DNA of 64,000 bases from Bacteroidales bacterium. Its GTDB lineage: Bacteria > Bacteroidota > Bacteroidia > Bacteroidales > VadinHA17. The stretch covers positions 1 through 64,000 of the forward strand of contig JARGFQ010000002.1 of NCBI GenBank assembly GCA_029210565.1, read 5' to 3'. The notes beneath the pieces were generated by a model that saw nothing but the letters and a program-made list of their open reading frames with translations, did no database searches and was not told the DNA's origin. Shown here in pieces: positions 1-7,103 of the stretch (positions are counted from its first letter, which is position 1; every line of letters begins with the position of its first letter). A program made the position numbers and the translations under genes.

Positions 1-171
1 ACGAGCTGGCGGAGGAATTGGGATAGGCCGTTGATCACCAACGAACTTACCGAGGCGCCGAACCAGGATATTAATGGGCCTGGTAGGTTGATGACGCAGC
101 GTTGTGAGTTGTTGATGTGGAAGCGAGGCTTGGTGTATAAGTTGACACGGAAGCGCTCCTGGATTAATTGA
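1..171 (+). other. Unassigned open frame cut by window edge
   Basis: Frame +1 is open from the window edge to a TGA at 169-171 (about 56 codons), rich in Arg, Trp and Leu. The minus strand is also open across roughly the same stretch, so neither frame is convincing. It may be the 3' end of a gene upstream of the window or non-coding DNA. I recognise no family. Positions 172-265 hold nothing I can identify. Confidence 0.2.
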
Positions 172-265
172 TGACCGACGCGAATTAGGTAATAAGTCAG
201 AATTCCATTGGCCTGATGAACAATTGGAATAGTAATTGTATGTAACTACAAAGAAAAATCTGTAG

Positions 266-273
266 TATATTTG
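266..273 (+). promoter_or_regulatory. -7 promoter element, near-leaderless gene
   Basis: TATATTTG matches the Bacteroidota -7 consensus TAnnTTTG and ends only four bases before the ATG at 278. No clear -33 TTTG lies at the usual spacing. If the element is used, transcription would start at or next to the start codon. Confidence 0.5.
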
Positions 274-277
274 CCTC

Positions 278-739
278 ATGAGACCATCGTTGCTTGTCGC
301 AGTAATAATATTCCTCCTGCCAACCTTCCTCAGGGCACAGGAGTCGGTGGGCGTCCGCGAGCTCATGAACGATAACCGTCCGCGCTACATGGCAGAGAGG
401 CTGGTCATTGTCCAGGACCCGGCCATCGACACGCTGGTGAGCAGGCACATCATCGCCAACGCCTCGAAAAACGGCGTCGACGGGTGGCGCATCCAGATAT
501 ACCGCGGCGGGCACCGCACGGCAGGAGATGACTCCAACAGGGCGCGCGCACGCTTCATGGAGGATTTTCCCGACATCAGAACATACCGCACCTTCGACAG
601 ACCCAACTGGTTCAAGGTGAAGGTGGGCGACTTCCGCACGCGCGAGGAGGCTGCAATAGTCTACTTCGACATACTGAAGAAATATCCCGAAGCGTACCTG
701 ATACGCGATGTCATCGCCTATAAAAATCCGGCGAAGTAA
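278..739 (+). CDS. SPOR domain-containing secreted protein
   Basis: A 153-residue protein with an N-terminal signal peptide (about residues 1-20, hydrophobic VAVIIFLLPTFL, then RAQ). The C-terminal half (about 70-148) looks like a SPOR domain: 'WRIQIYRGG', then 'WFKVKVGDFRTREEA' and 'AYLIRDVI'. SPOR domains bind denuded septal peptidoglycan, so a periplasmic or envelope role is likely; the sequence gives no catalytic function. It stands alone, with 121 bp before the next gene. The start is fixed by the signal peptide and lies immediately downstream of a -7 element. Confidence 0.8.
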   Translation: MRPSLLVAVIIFLLPTFLRAQESVGVRELMNDNRPRYMAERLVIVQDPAIDTLVSRHIIANASKNGVDGWRIQIYRGGHRTAGDDSNRARARFMEDFPDIRTYRTFDRPNWFKVKVGDFRTREEAAIVYFDILKKYPEAYLIRDVIAYKNPAK

Positions 740-860
740 GATGAACCTGAACAGAATGAATATATACGGGGTTATAATAGTACAAATCCCGGCTGTTCAT
801 ATGAGTGTGAGCAGACACCACCAGGACGGTATCGCACTGACAAAAATTCTCTGAAGCAAA

Positions 861-2702
861 ATGAGCGAGAGCATAAAGCACGAATGCGGGATTGCACTGA
901 TGAGAATGCTGCGCCCCGCACAATACTACATTGATAAATACGGATCATGGGACTACAGCCTGCGCAAGATGTACCTCATGATGGAGAAGCAGCACAACAG
1001 GGGTCAGGATGGCGCCGGTCTGGCAGGAATACACATCGGCGCCAGGCCGGGAACGCGCTACATCCACCGCCAGCGCTCCAACTCCTCCAATCCCATCCAG
1101 GATGTCTTTGACCGCATCTATCCCGAGGTGACGGAGAGGCCCTGCGATGTCTGGCTCGGGCACCTGCGCTACGGCACATACGGCAACTACAACATCGACT
1201 ATGTTCACCCCGTCACCCGCGAGAACAACTGGCGGTCGCGCAGCCTGGTCATGGCCGGTAACTTCAATCTGACCAACATGGAGGTGCTCTTCAACCACCT
1301 CATAGAGATCGGGCAGAACCCGGTGGACTTCTCAGATACCATCACGGTCCTTGAGAACATCGGTCATTTCCTTGATGAGGAGGTCGAACGGCTTTACAGG
1401 TTTTATAAGGAAAAGGGATACTCGAAGCGCGAGATATCACCTGTCATTGAGAACGAACTCGATCTCGCCGCGGTGCTGCAGAACGCTGCCCGTCGATGGG
1501 ACGGCGGGTATGTCATGGCAGGGATGCTCGGCCACGGCGACGCCTTCGTCCTGCGCGATCCGGCCGGGATACGGCCTGCCTTCTGGTATGCCGATGATGA
1601 GATCGTGGTGGCAGCCTCGGAGCGGCCGGTGATACAGACAGTATTCAATATCAGGACCGACAAGGTCATTGAGCTTGATCCGGGCAAGGCGCTGATAATC
1701 AAAGCTAATGGGGGATTCTCGCTGAAGGAGATCCTTCCAGCGGCACAACCGGCAAAGTGTTCTTTTGAAAGGATTTATTTTTCGAGGGGAACAGACAAGA
1801 ATATCTACCGCGAGCGGAAGAAGCTCGGAGAGACGCTCACGAAACCGGTGCTGGCCGCAGTGGACAACGACATCAGGAACACTGTCTTTTCATATATCCC
1901 CAACACCGCAGAGAGCGCCTTCTACGGGCTGATTAAGGGCCTCGAGGACTGGCTCAACAGTCGACGCCGGCAGGCCTTGATGCGCAAAGGTGATTCGATA
2001 ACGGTCTCCGACTTCGAGAGGATCATGGATGTGAGGCCGCGCATCGAGAAGATCGCAGTTAAGGATATAAAGCTGAGGACCTTCATCACCGAGGACCGCA
2101 GTCGCAACGACCTGGTGGGGCACGTGTACGACGTCACCTACGGTGTCATCAGGAGAGGAAAGGACAACCTGGTTGTTCTCGACGACTCGATAGTGCGGGG
2201 CACTACGCTGAGGGAGAGCATCATAAGCATCCTCGACCGGCTCGAGCCGAAGAGGATCGTGGTTGTCTCCTCCTCGCCGCAGATACGGTACCCCGACTGT
2301 TACGGCATCGACATGGCGAAGCTGGGCGATTTCATCGCATTCAGGGCAGCGATTGAACTGCTGAAGATGACGGGCAAATCGGATTTGATTACCCGTGTGT
2401 TCGAGAGGGCGCAGGAGGAGCTTCAGAAGCCTGACAGTGAGATGGTAAATGTGGTTAAGGAGATTTACGCCGGCTTCACTGACGAAGAGATCTCGCGGCA
2501 GATAGCGGAGATGCTGAAGACGCCGGAGACAGGGGCGGAGATTGATGTTGTTTACCAGTCGGTGGAGGGACTCCACGAGGCTTGTCCGGGTCATACCGGC
2601 GACTGGTATTTCACGGGGAATTATCCCACTCCCGGAGGCAACCGGGTGGTAAATCGGGCATTTGTAAACTATATTGAAGGGAAGAACGATCGAGCGTATT
2701 GA
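861..2702 (+). CDS. purF: Amidophosphoribosyltransferase, long PurF-like form
   Basis: 613 residues. The N-terminal Ntn-hydrolase glutaminase half starts 'HECGIALMR', with Cys9 as the expected nucleophile, exposed only if the short leader is removed. It carries 'NRGQDGAGLAG' and 'RDPAGIRPAFW'. The C-terminal phosphoribosyltransferase half has the PRPP motif 'VVLDDSIVRGTT' with D441-D442. The reaction is PRPP plus glutamine to phosphoribosylamine, the first committed step of purine synthesis. At 613 residues it is longer than the classical enzyme of about 470-500, with extra sequence between the two halves and at the C-terminus. Bacteroidota often carry such a long form beside a standard PurF, so this may be a paralogue with an altered role. 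No purine genes adjoin it. Confidence 0.82.
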   Translation: MSESIKHECGIALMRMLRPAQYYIDKYGSWDYSLRKMYLMMEKQHNRGQDGAGLAGIHIGARPGTRYIHRQRSNSSNPIQDVFDRIYPEVTERPCDVWLGHLRYGTYGNYNIDYVHPVTRENNWRSRSLVMAGNFNLTNMEVLFNHLIEIGQNPVDFSDTITVLENIGHFLDEEVERLYRFYKEKGYSKREISPVIENELDLAAVLQNAARRWDGGYVMAGMLGHGDAFVLRDPAGIRPAFWYADDEIVVAASERPVIQTVFNIRTDKVIELDPGKALIIKANGGFSLKEILPAAQPAKCSFERIYFSRGTDKNIYRERKKLGETLTKPVLAAVDNDIRNTVFSYIPNTAESAFYGLIKGLEDWLNSRRRQALMRKGDSITVSDFERIMDVRPRIEKIAVKDIKLRTFITEDRSRNDLVGHVYDVTYGVIRRGKDNLVVLDDSIVRGTTLRESIISILDRLEPKRIVVVSSSPQIRYPDCYGIDMAKLGDFIAFRAAIELLKMTGKSDLITRVFERAQEELQKPDSEMVNVVKEIYAGFTDEEISRQIAEMLKTPETGAEIDVVYQSVEGLHEACPGHTGDWYFTGNYPTPGGNRVVNRAFVNYIEGKNDRAY

Positions 2703-2780
2703 TTCTTTTTCATTTCTTTTGCTTGCCCAAAAGAAACGCAATGAAGTGAATGGCTCTCTTGTTCCGAAAAAGATCTGAAG
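2702..2780. repeat. Stem-loop intergenic repeat, copy 1
   Basis: An approximately 79-bp element that recurs nearly unchanged at 4755-4834 in the same orientation. It contains a perfect 9-bp hairpin: TTTCTTTTG (2713-2721), loop CTTGCC, CAAAAGAAA (2728-2736). It begins at the purF stop codon. From memory, sequences of this kind are widespread in Bacteroidota intergenic DNA and give spurious ORFs; I could not check this. Confidence 0.75.
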
Positions 2781-2824
2781 GCGATCCGGGCAAACAAAAT
2801 AGCAAAACCGATGATTAATCCTGC

Positions 2825-2866
2825 GACTTTGGACTTTCGAACTTCAGACCTGAGACCTTCAGACCT
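2825..2866. repeat. Degenerate 7-bp tandem array
   Basis: Six consecutive 7-bp units, the first GACTTTG and GACTTTC and the last AGACCTT and CAGACCT, run up to and into the stop codon of glsB (2865-2867). The unit decays across the array. The same 7-bp period occurs at 30280 and 33034 with different unit sequences. Confidence 0.6.
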
Positions 2867-3824
2867 ATTGCGATATGTCGAAATCCTCCCGGTAGGAGGC
2901 GAGGTGGCGGTTGATTTTTTCGATGTAGATGTCGCGCACGGTGATCATGATGCCGGTCTCCTCGACGTTGCCGAAGTGGTGGTTGATGAAGGTGCCGAAG
3001 CATCTCATCGTTGGAGAGAGATTCATGTAGGCGTTGATCAGCGGCGGGATTTTCTCTCCCAGCCGGCGCACCTCCTGCGACAGTATCTTCAGGTCTTCCT
3101 TGAATGATTTCCCCGAGAAAATCTGTTTCATCTGGTCGGGATGAACGTCAATAACAACAGGGTCATCGGGCACGGCAAGCCTGTCAGGGTCGGGGAAATA
3201 CTTCAGCATGAACCATAGGATCATATTCCGCGCCTGCACGTTGTAATGGGTGTACATCGTCACCTTCCCGAAGAGGTACCGTATCTGCCTGTTATCTATG
3301 ATGATAGCTCCGAGCCCGTCCCACAGGTTATCGAGGGAGAAGAGGCTCTTACGGCCCATGGCGGCGCTCTGGTACTCCGGTCTCACGAATGACCGCCCGA
3401 GCTCCATAGTGTGAGGCAGGTATTTCTTAATGAATTTCCGGGAGAAGGTGAAGTATGACGACGATGCGAATCGGTCGATGGAGAAGTCCTTTTCCTTGTG
3501 TTCCGGGAAGATGAAGCGATAGCCACCGATTATCTCGCGGTTGTCGGGATCCCAGATTATCAGCTGTTTCTGGGGATGGTCGGGGTCGAGGTCGTACTCG
3601 TCGAGGTCGAGCGCCTTGCCCGTGCCACCGCCGGCATGCCTGAAGGTGAGCTCGCGGATGCGGCCTATCTCGTGCATCAGCAGCGGAGAGCTGCGGTTGT
3701 CAAAGAGATATACTTCGTTGTTGGCGTTGTTGGTCTTTCTGAGGTAACCAATCCTGGCCAGCTCCGCAACCAGCTCTTCCACCGGTACCGCCTCACCTAG
3801 CGGTTCCATTTTCTCGTGAACCAT
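2865..3824 (-). CDS. glsB: GNAT-type N-acyltransferase, probable glycine-lipid GlsB
   Basis: 319 residues of the OlsB/hemolysin-like acyltransferase group, with 'HEIGRIRELTFRHAGGGTGKALDLDEYD' and 'REIIGGYRFIFP' as family landmarks. In Bacteroides, GlsB N-acylates glycine with an acyl-ACP and GlsA then O-acylates the product, making the lyso and mature glycine lipids of the membrane. Here it lies 53 bp downstream of a PlsC-like gene in the same operon, the same pairing as glsB/glsA, which supports the assignment. An ornithine or other amino-acid substrate cannot be excluded from sequence. Its stop codon abuts a 7-bp repeat array. Confidence 0.75.
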   Translation of the reverse strand: MVHEKMEPLGEAVPVEELVAELARIGYLRKTNNANNEVYLFDNRSSPLLMHEIGRIRELTFRHAGGGTGKALDLDEYDLDPDHPQKQLIIWDPDNREIIGGYRFIFPEHKEKDFSIDRFASSSYFTFSRKFIKKYLPHTMELGRSFVRPEYQSAAMGRKSLFSLDNLWDGLGAIIIDNRQIRYLFGKVTMYTHYNVQARNMILWFMLKYFPDPDRLAVPDDPVVIDVHPDQMKQIFSGKSFKEDLKILSQEVRRLGEKIPPLINAYMNLSPTMRCFGTFINHHFGNVEETGIMITVRDIYIEKINRHLASYREDFDISQ

Positions 3825-3877
3825 CTGATCCTCTAATGAAGGAAGTTAATTGTGGAATAAAATTATAAAAAAATCAA

Positions 3878-4717
3878 TCAACCGGCTGAATATCTTTTTT
3901 GCAGGGAATAAGTTTTTTCGCGCACCATATCAGCCCATTCCTGAGGGGTTTTCGATTTGTCGAATGTCTGCCACGGTATGGGTTCGCCGAAGTAAACGTC
4001 GATGTCCTTGCCCTTCTGTTTATACATCTCGTCGGCGAGGTAGAGCATCTCGATGTTTACCTTTATCCTGAGGAACCGCCGCAGGTTGGCGAGGTTATAA
4101 AAGAACGAGCTGTTGCGTCCCTCGAAGAAGCACGGCACGATGTCGCGCTGGTGCTGCACGGCCTTGACGATGAAGCTCTTCTGCCACTTCAGGTCGGTTA
4201 TCTCCCCCTTTATTTTCCTGGAACATATCCCTGCCGGGAAGTTAAGGAGCTGGTAGTCTGAGGCATAGGCTTCCTCCATCAGCCTGGCGGCTTCGCGTCC
4301 GAAGGTCCCAACCTTGTTCACAGGGAGGAATATGTCGCCGTAGTTGTCGACGTACATCAGTATGTCGTTGACGGGGAATTTTATTGCCGTAAAATGTTTG
4401 GAGAGCTCGCTCATGAAGACCATGCCGTCGAGACCGCCGAGCGGATGGTTGGAGACGAAGATGTTTCGTCCGACTTTCGGGAGGTTTTCGACGCCGTGGG
4501 CGCGATATGTGATGCCCAGGAATCCGAGGGCGGCATCGTTAAAGGCGGCGCCGCGGAGATGGCCGAAGTTACGGAGGATATCGTTGATCAGATCCTGGTG
4601 GACGATCCGTTTGAGGTAGCGGATGATGAAGCCCGGAACCATCCGGCGGATTTTCGGGTTCTTGTCATCGAGGATTTTCTCGATGTTGATTTGCAGTGGG
4701 GATTGGGTCTCTGCCAT
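3878..4717 (-). CDS. glsA: PlsC-like O-acyltransferase, probable GlsA
   Basis: 279 residues with the acyltransferase motif 'SNHPLGGLDG' (His91, Asp97; HX5D spacing rather than the canonical HX4D, which may be normal for this hemolysin-like branch). Family knowledge: it transfers the second acyl chain onto the 3-hydroxy group of N-acyl-glycine. It is the first gene of a two-gene minus-strand operon with glsB, and a TATCTTTG promoter element lies about 20 bp upstream of its ATG. It should act at the inner face of the cytoplasmic membrane, although no clear transmembrane segment is seen. Confidence 0.75.
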   Translation of the reverse strand: MAETQSPLQINIEKILDDKNPKIRRMVPGFIIRYLKRIVHQDLINDILRNFGHLRGAAFNDAALGFLGITYRAHGVENLPKVGRNIFVSNHPLGGLDGMVFMSELSKHFTAIKFPVNDILMYVDNYGDIFLPVNKVGTFGREAARLMEEAYASDYQLLNFPAGICSRKIKGEITDLKWQKSFIVKAVQHQRDIVPCFFEGRNSSFFYNLANLRRFLRIKVNIEMLYLADEMYKQKGKDIDVYFGEPIPWQTFDKSKTPQEWADMVREKTYSLQKRYSAG

Positions 4718-4737
4718 TGTGAGAGAAATTGCATATG

Positions 4738-4745
4738 CAAAGATA
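4738..4745 (-). promoter_or_regulatory. -7 element of the gls operon
   Basis: On the minus strand this reads TATCTTTG, a full match to TAnnTTTG, 20 bp before the glsA ATG. The stem-loop repeat copy 2 begins about 10 bp farther upstream and would cover the -33 region. I see no clean TTTG at -33. Confidence 0.6.
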
Positions 4746-4754
4746 CAATAACAT

Positions 4755-4834
4755 TATTCTTTCATTTCTTTTGCTTGCCCAAAAGAAACGCAATGAAGTG
4801 AATGGCTCTCTTTTTCCGAAAAAGCTCTGAAGGC
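4755..4834. repeat. Stem-loop intergenic repeat, copy 2
   Basis: Second copy of the element at 2702-2780, with the same 9-bp hairpin (4765-4773 and 4780-4788, loop CTTGCC) and only isolated substitutions over about 75 bp. Same orientation as copy 1, so the two form direct repeats around the glsA-glsB operon. Confidence 0.75.
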
Positions 4835-5008
4835 TTCTGCTGGAATCTGAAGACATGATCAATAAATATTCTAACGAATCATTAGGCCGTAGGGCTTAAG
4901 GTATTGTAGGACTTTGAATATGAGTAAGATATATTCCTCGTAGAGGATCAGGAAATTTTGTCACGGCAGGCACAATAAACCCCGCCATCCCAAAGTTTTC
5001 AACAAAAG

Positions 5009-5043
5009 TGAAGAAAAATGGGAGAAAGTGGAGGAAAGTGGGA
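5009..5043 (+). promoter_or_regulatory. MraZ boxes (dcw operator)
   Basis: Direct pentamers with an exact 10-bp period: TGAAG (5009), TGGGA (5019), TGGAG (5029), TGGGA (5039), separated by 5-bp A/G-rich spacers. This is the known MraZ operator design (TGGGN repeats with 5-bp spacing). It sits just upstream of a -7-like element and 40 bp before mraZ, so MraZ probably represses or modulates its own cluster. Confidence 0.75.
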
Positions 5044-5053
5044 AAAATCTTTT

Positions 5054-5061
5054 TACATTAG
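5054..5061 (+). promoter_or_regulatory. Candidate -7 element of the dcw operon
   Basis: TACATTAG differs from TAnnTTTG at one position. It is 21 bp upstream of the mraZ ATG and immediately downstream of the MraZ boxes, which would then cover the -33 region. Inference from position only. Confidence 0.35.
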
Positions 5062-5082
5062 CCCTCCGAAACAACAACTGTT

Positions 5083-5547
5083 ATGGCCACGTTTATAGGC
5101 GATTATTCATGCAGGCTTGACGCCAAAGGCAGGGTGATCCTCCCCGCCGCGTTCAAGAGACAGATGCCTCCGGCAGCTGAAGATCGCTTTGTGGTCAGAA
5201 AGGATATCTTCGAAGGGTGCCTCGTCCTCTACTCGATCGACGACTGGAACAGGCAGCTCGAGAAGGTCCGCAGCAGGATCAATCCATATAACAGGGAGCA
5301 CAATATCTTTCTCCGCAATTTCTTCAAGGGTACGGCAGAGGTGTCGCTCGACAGCAGCAACAGGCTTCTCATCCCGAAGCGTCTCCTTGACCTTGCGGGC
5401 ATACAGAAAGATGTGGTTCTCGCCGGGCAGGACGGACGTATTGAGATGTGGGCTGAGGAGGTTTATGCCCGCATAGAGATGCCTTCCGACGACTTCGCCA
5501 ACCTGGCGGAGAAGCTGCTTGGTAGTCCCGACGCCGGCTCAGCCTGA
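5083..5547 (+). CDS. mraZ: Transcriptional regulator MraZ
   Basis: 154 residues with two AbrB-like MraZ half-domains: 'DAKGRVILPAAFKRQM' (about 12-27) and 'DSSNRLLIPKRLLDLAGI' (about 90-107). Family role: DNA-binding regulator of the division and cell-wall cluster, acting as a ring oligomer on TGGGN repeats; a matching operator lies directly upstream. First gene of the cluster; its TGA overlaps the rsmH ATG by one base. Confidence 0.95.
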   Translation: MATFIGDYSCRLDAKGRVILPAAFKRQMPPAAEDRFVVRKDIFEGCLVLYSIDDWNRQLEKVRSRINPYNREHNIFLRNFFKGTAEVSLDSSNRLLIPKRLLDLAGIQKDVVLAGQDGRIEMWAEEVYARIEMPSDDFANLAEKLLGSPDAGSA

Positions 5548-6446
5548 TGACTGTATATCATCTCCCGGCACTGCTGAATGAGAGCATTGCAGGGCTTAAC
5601 CTCAGGCCCGAAGGGATTTATGTCGATGTAACCTTCGGTGGCGGAGGTCACTCGCGCGCCATTCTCGACCGGCTCACCTCAGGCAGGCTGATAGCGTTTG
5701 ACCAGGATGCTGATGCCGAAGCGAACAAGATCGACGACGAACGATTCGCTCTCCTCAACCAGAACTTCCGGTATCTGAAGAACAATCTCCGTTATCTCGG
5801 CATCAGCGAGATCGACGGGTTGATTGCCGACCTCGGCGTTTCGTTCCATCAGTTCGACCAGCCCGAGAGGGGATTCTCGTTCCGCAGCGATGCTGAGCTC
5901 GACATGCGGATGAACCGCCAGGCAACGGTGAAGGCCTCCGACATCCTCCGCACCTACGAGGAGGATAGGCTGGCAGATGTTTTCTACAAGTACGGCGAGC
6001 TGACCAACTCGCGCCGGCTGGCGGCCGCCATAGTTAAGGCCCGCGCTGCACAGCCGGTCAGGACGGTAAGTGACCTCATGGCAGCGCTGAGCGGGATGGT
6101 TCCGCCGCGGGAGGAGAATAAGTTCTACGCGAGGCTATTTCAGTCGTTGCGCATCGAGGTGAACCACGAAATGGAGGCGCTGACGGAGATGCTGCAGCAG
6201 GCGCTGGAGCTGCTCAAGCCCGGCGGCCGCCTGGCAGTGATAACATACCACTCGCTCGAGGACAGGCTGGTGAAGAATTTCATCCGCACCGGCAACTTCG
6301 AAGGTGAGAGCGATAAGGATTTTTACGGCAATGTCACGGCCCCGCTGAAGGCGGTGAACCGCAAGGTGATCGTGCCGGCTGAGGAAGAGATAAGAAACAA
6401 CAGTCGTGCGCGTAGTGCCAGGCTGAGAATCGCGGAGAAAATATGA
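5547..6446 (+). CDS. rsmH: 16S rRNA (cytosine1402-N4)-methyltransferase
   Basis: 299 residues, normal for RsmH (MraW). The SAM-binding motif 'VDVTFGGGGHSRAIL' lies at about residues 27-41; 'IADLGVSFHQFDQPERGFSFR' and 'LDMRMN' follow, and 'ITYHSLEDRLVKNF' lies near the C-terminus. It methylates N4 of C1402 in the decoding centre of the small subunit. Its stop overlaps the ftsL ATG (ATGA), so the genes are translationally coupled. Confidence 0.95.
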   Translation: MTVYHLPALLNESIAGLNLRPEGIYVDVTFGGGGHSRAILDRLTSGRLIAFDQDADAEANKIDDERFALLNQNFRYLKNNLRYLGISEIDGLIADLGVSFHQFDQPERGFSFRSDAELDMRMNRQATVKASDILRTYEEDRLADVFYKYGELTNSRRLAAAIVKARAAQPVRTVSDLMAALSGMVPPREENKFYARLFQSLRIEVNHEMEALTEMLQQALELLKPGGRLAVITYHSLEDRLVKNFIRTGNFEGESDKDFYGNVTAPLKAVNRKVIVPAEEEIRNNSRARSARLRIAEKI

Positions 6447-6817
6447 CGGCGATGGGCGAGAAGGAGGAAACAAAAAAAACAGGTGCCGCCAAGAAAAAGG
6501 ACAACGGTGTGATCAGGGGGCTCCTCAGCGGGACGCTTATCTCCGAGAACCTCATTCTCAGGGATATGCGGTACTCGGCGCTTATTGCTCTGCTCATCAT
6601 CATCTTCATTGCCAACAGGTTCAATGCCGAGCGCGTTGAGAGGCAGATCATCGTGCTGGAGCAGGAGGTGAGCGACCTGCGGGCTGAGTCGCTCTCGGTC
6701 TCGGCCGATCTTGGCAGCGTGAGCCGCCAGAGTGAGATAACGGACCTGGTGCAGGAGCGGGGACTGGGGCTCGAGGAGCTCCGGGAGCCGCCGTACAGGA
6801 TAGTAGTAAACGAGTGA
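6443..6817 (+). CDS. ftsL: FtsL-like division protein
   Basis: 124 residues: a Lys-rich cytoplasmic tail (about 1-50), one transmembrane segment ('YSALIALLIIIFIANRF', about 47-63) and a periplasmic coiled coil with heptad leucines and valines ('IIVLEQEVSDLRAESLS'). This topology and the position between rsmH and ftsI identify the FtsL-type septal protein; sequence conservation in the family is low. It is followed by an unusually long 286-bp spacer. Confidence 0.8.
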   Translation: MTAMGEKEETKKTGAAKKKDNGVIRGLLSGTLISENLILRDMRYSALIALLIIIFIANRFNAERVERQIIVLEQEVSDLRAESLSVSADLGSVSRQSEITDLVQERGLGLEELREPPYRIVVNE

Positions 6818-7103
6818 ACCGGCATAATCGCCGTGAAAATGAGATTATAACCCACCGGTGTGACAGCCGGCAAGAAGGAAAACGAAACCAGGAACATAGC
6901 CAAAAAAACAACAATTGACCCGACACACCACCGCAAAAACAAGAATTGAAACAGAATAAATGCCATAAGAGAAAAGAAAATTGAAATGAGAAACCTAGCC
7001 GATGCACCAGTCAAGAATTAACCCAACCTGACAACTGCACAAGCCAGGGTAAGATAAACCTTAACTAACCTCCGCATCCGCCAAGAGCACACTAACCTGA
7101 CCT
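6818..7103 (+). other. Long A-rich, T-poor spacer inside the dcw operon
   Basis: 286 bp between ftsL and ftsI with no convincing gene. The plus strand is strongly A-rich and T-poor; for example 6901-6960 contains 34 A and 5 T. I see no hairpin with a U-run, no TAnnTTTG element and no ORF with coding character. The transcript would be largely unstructured. Confidence 0.6.
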
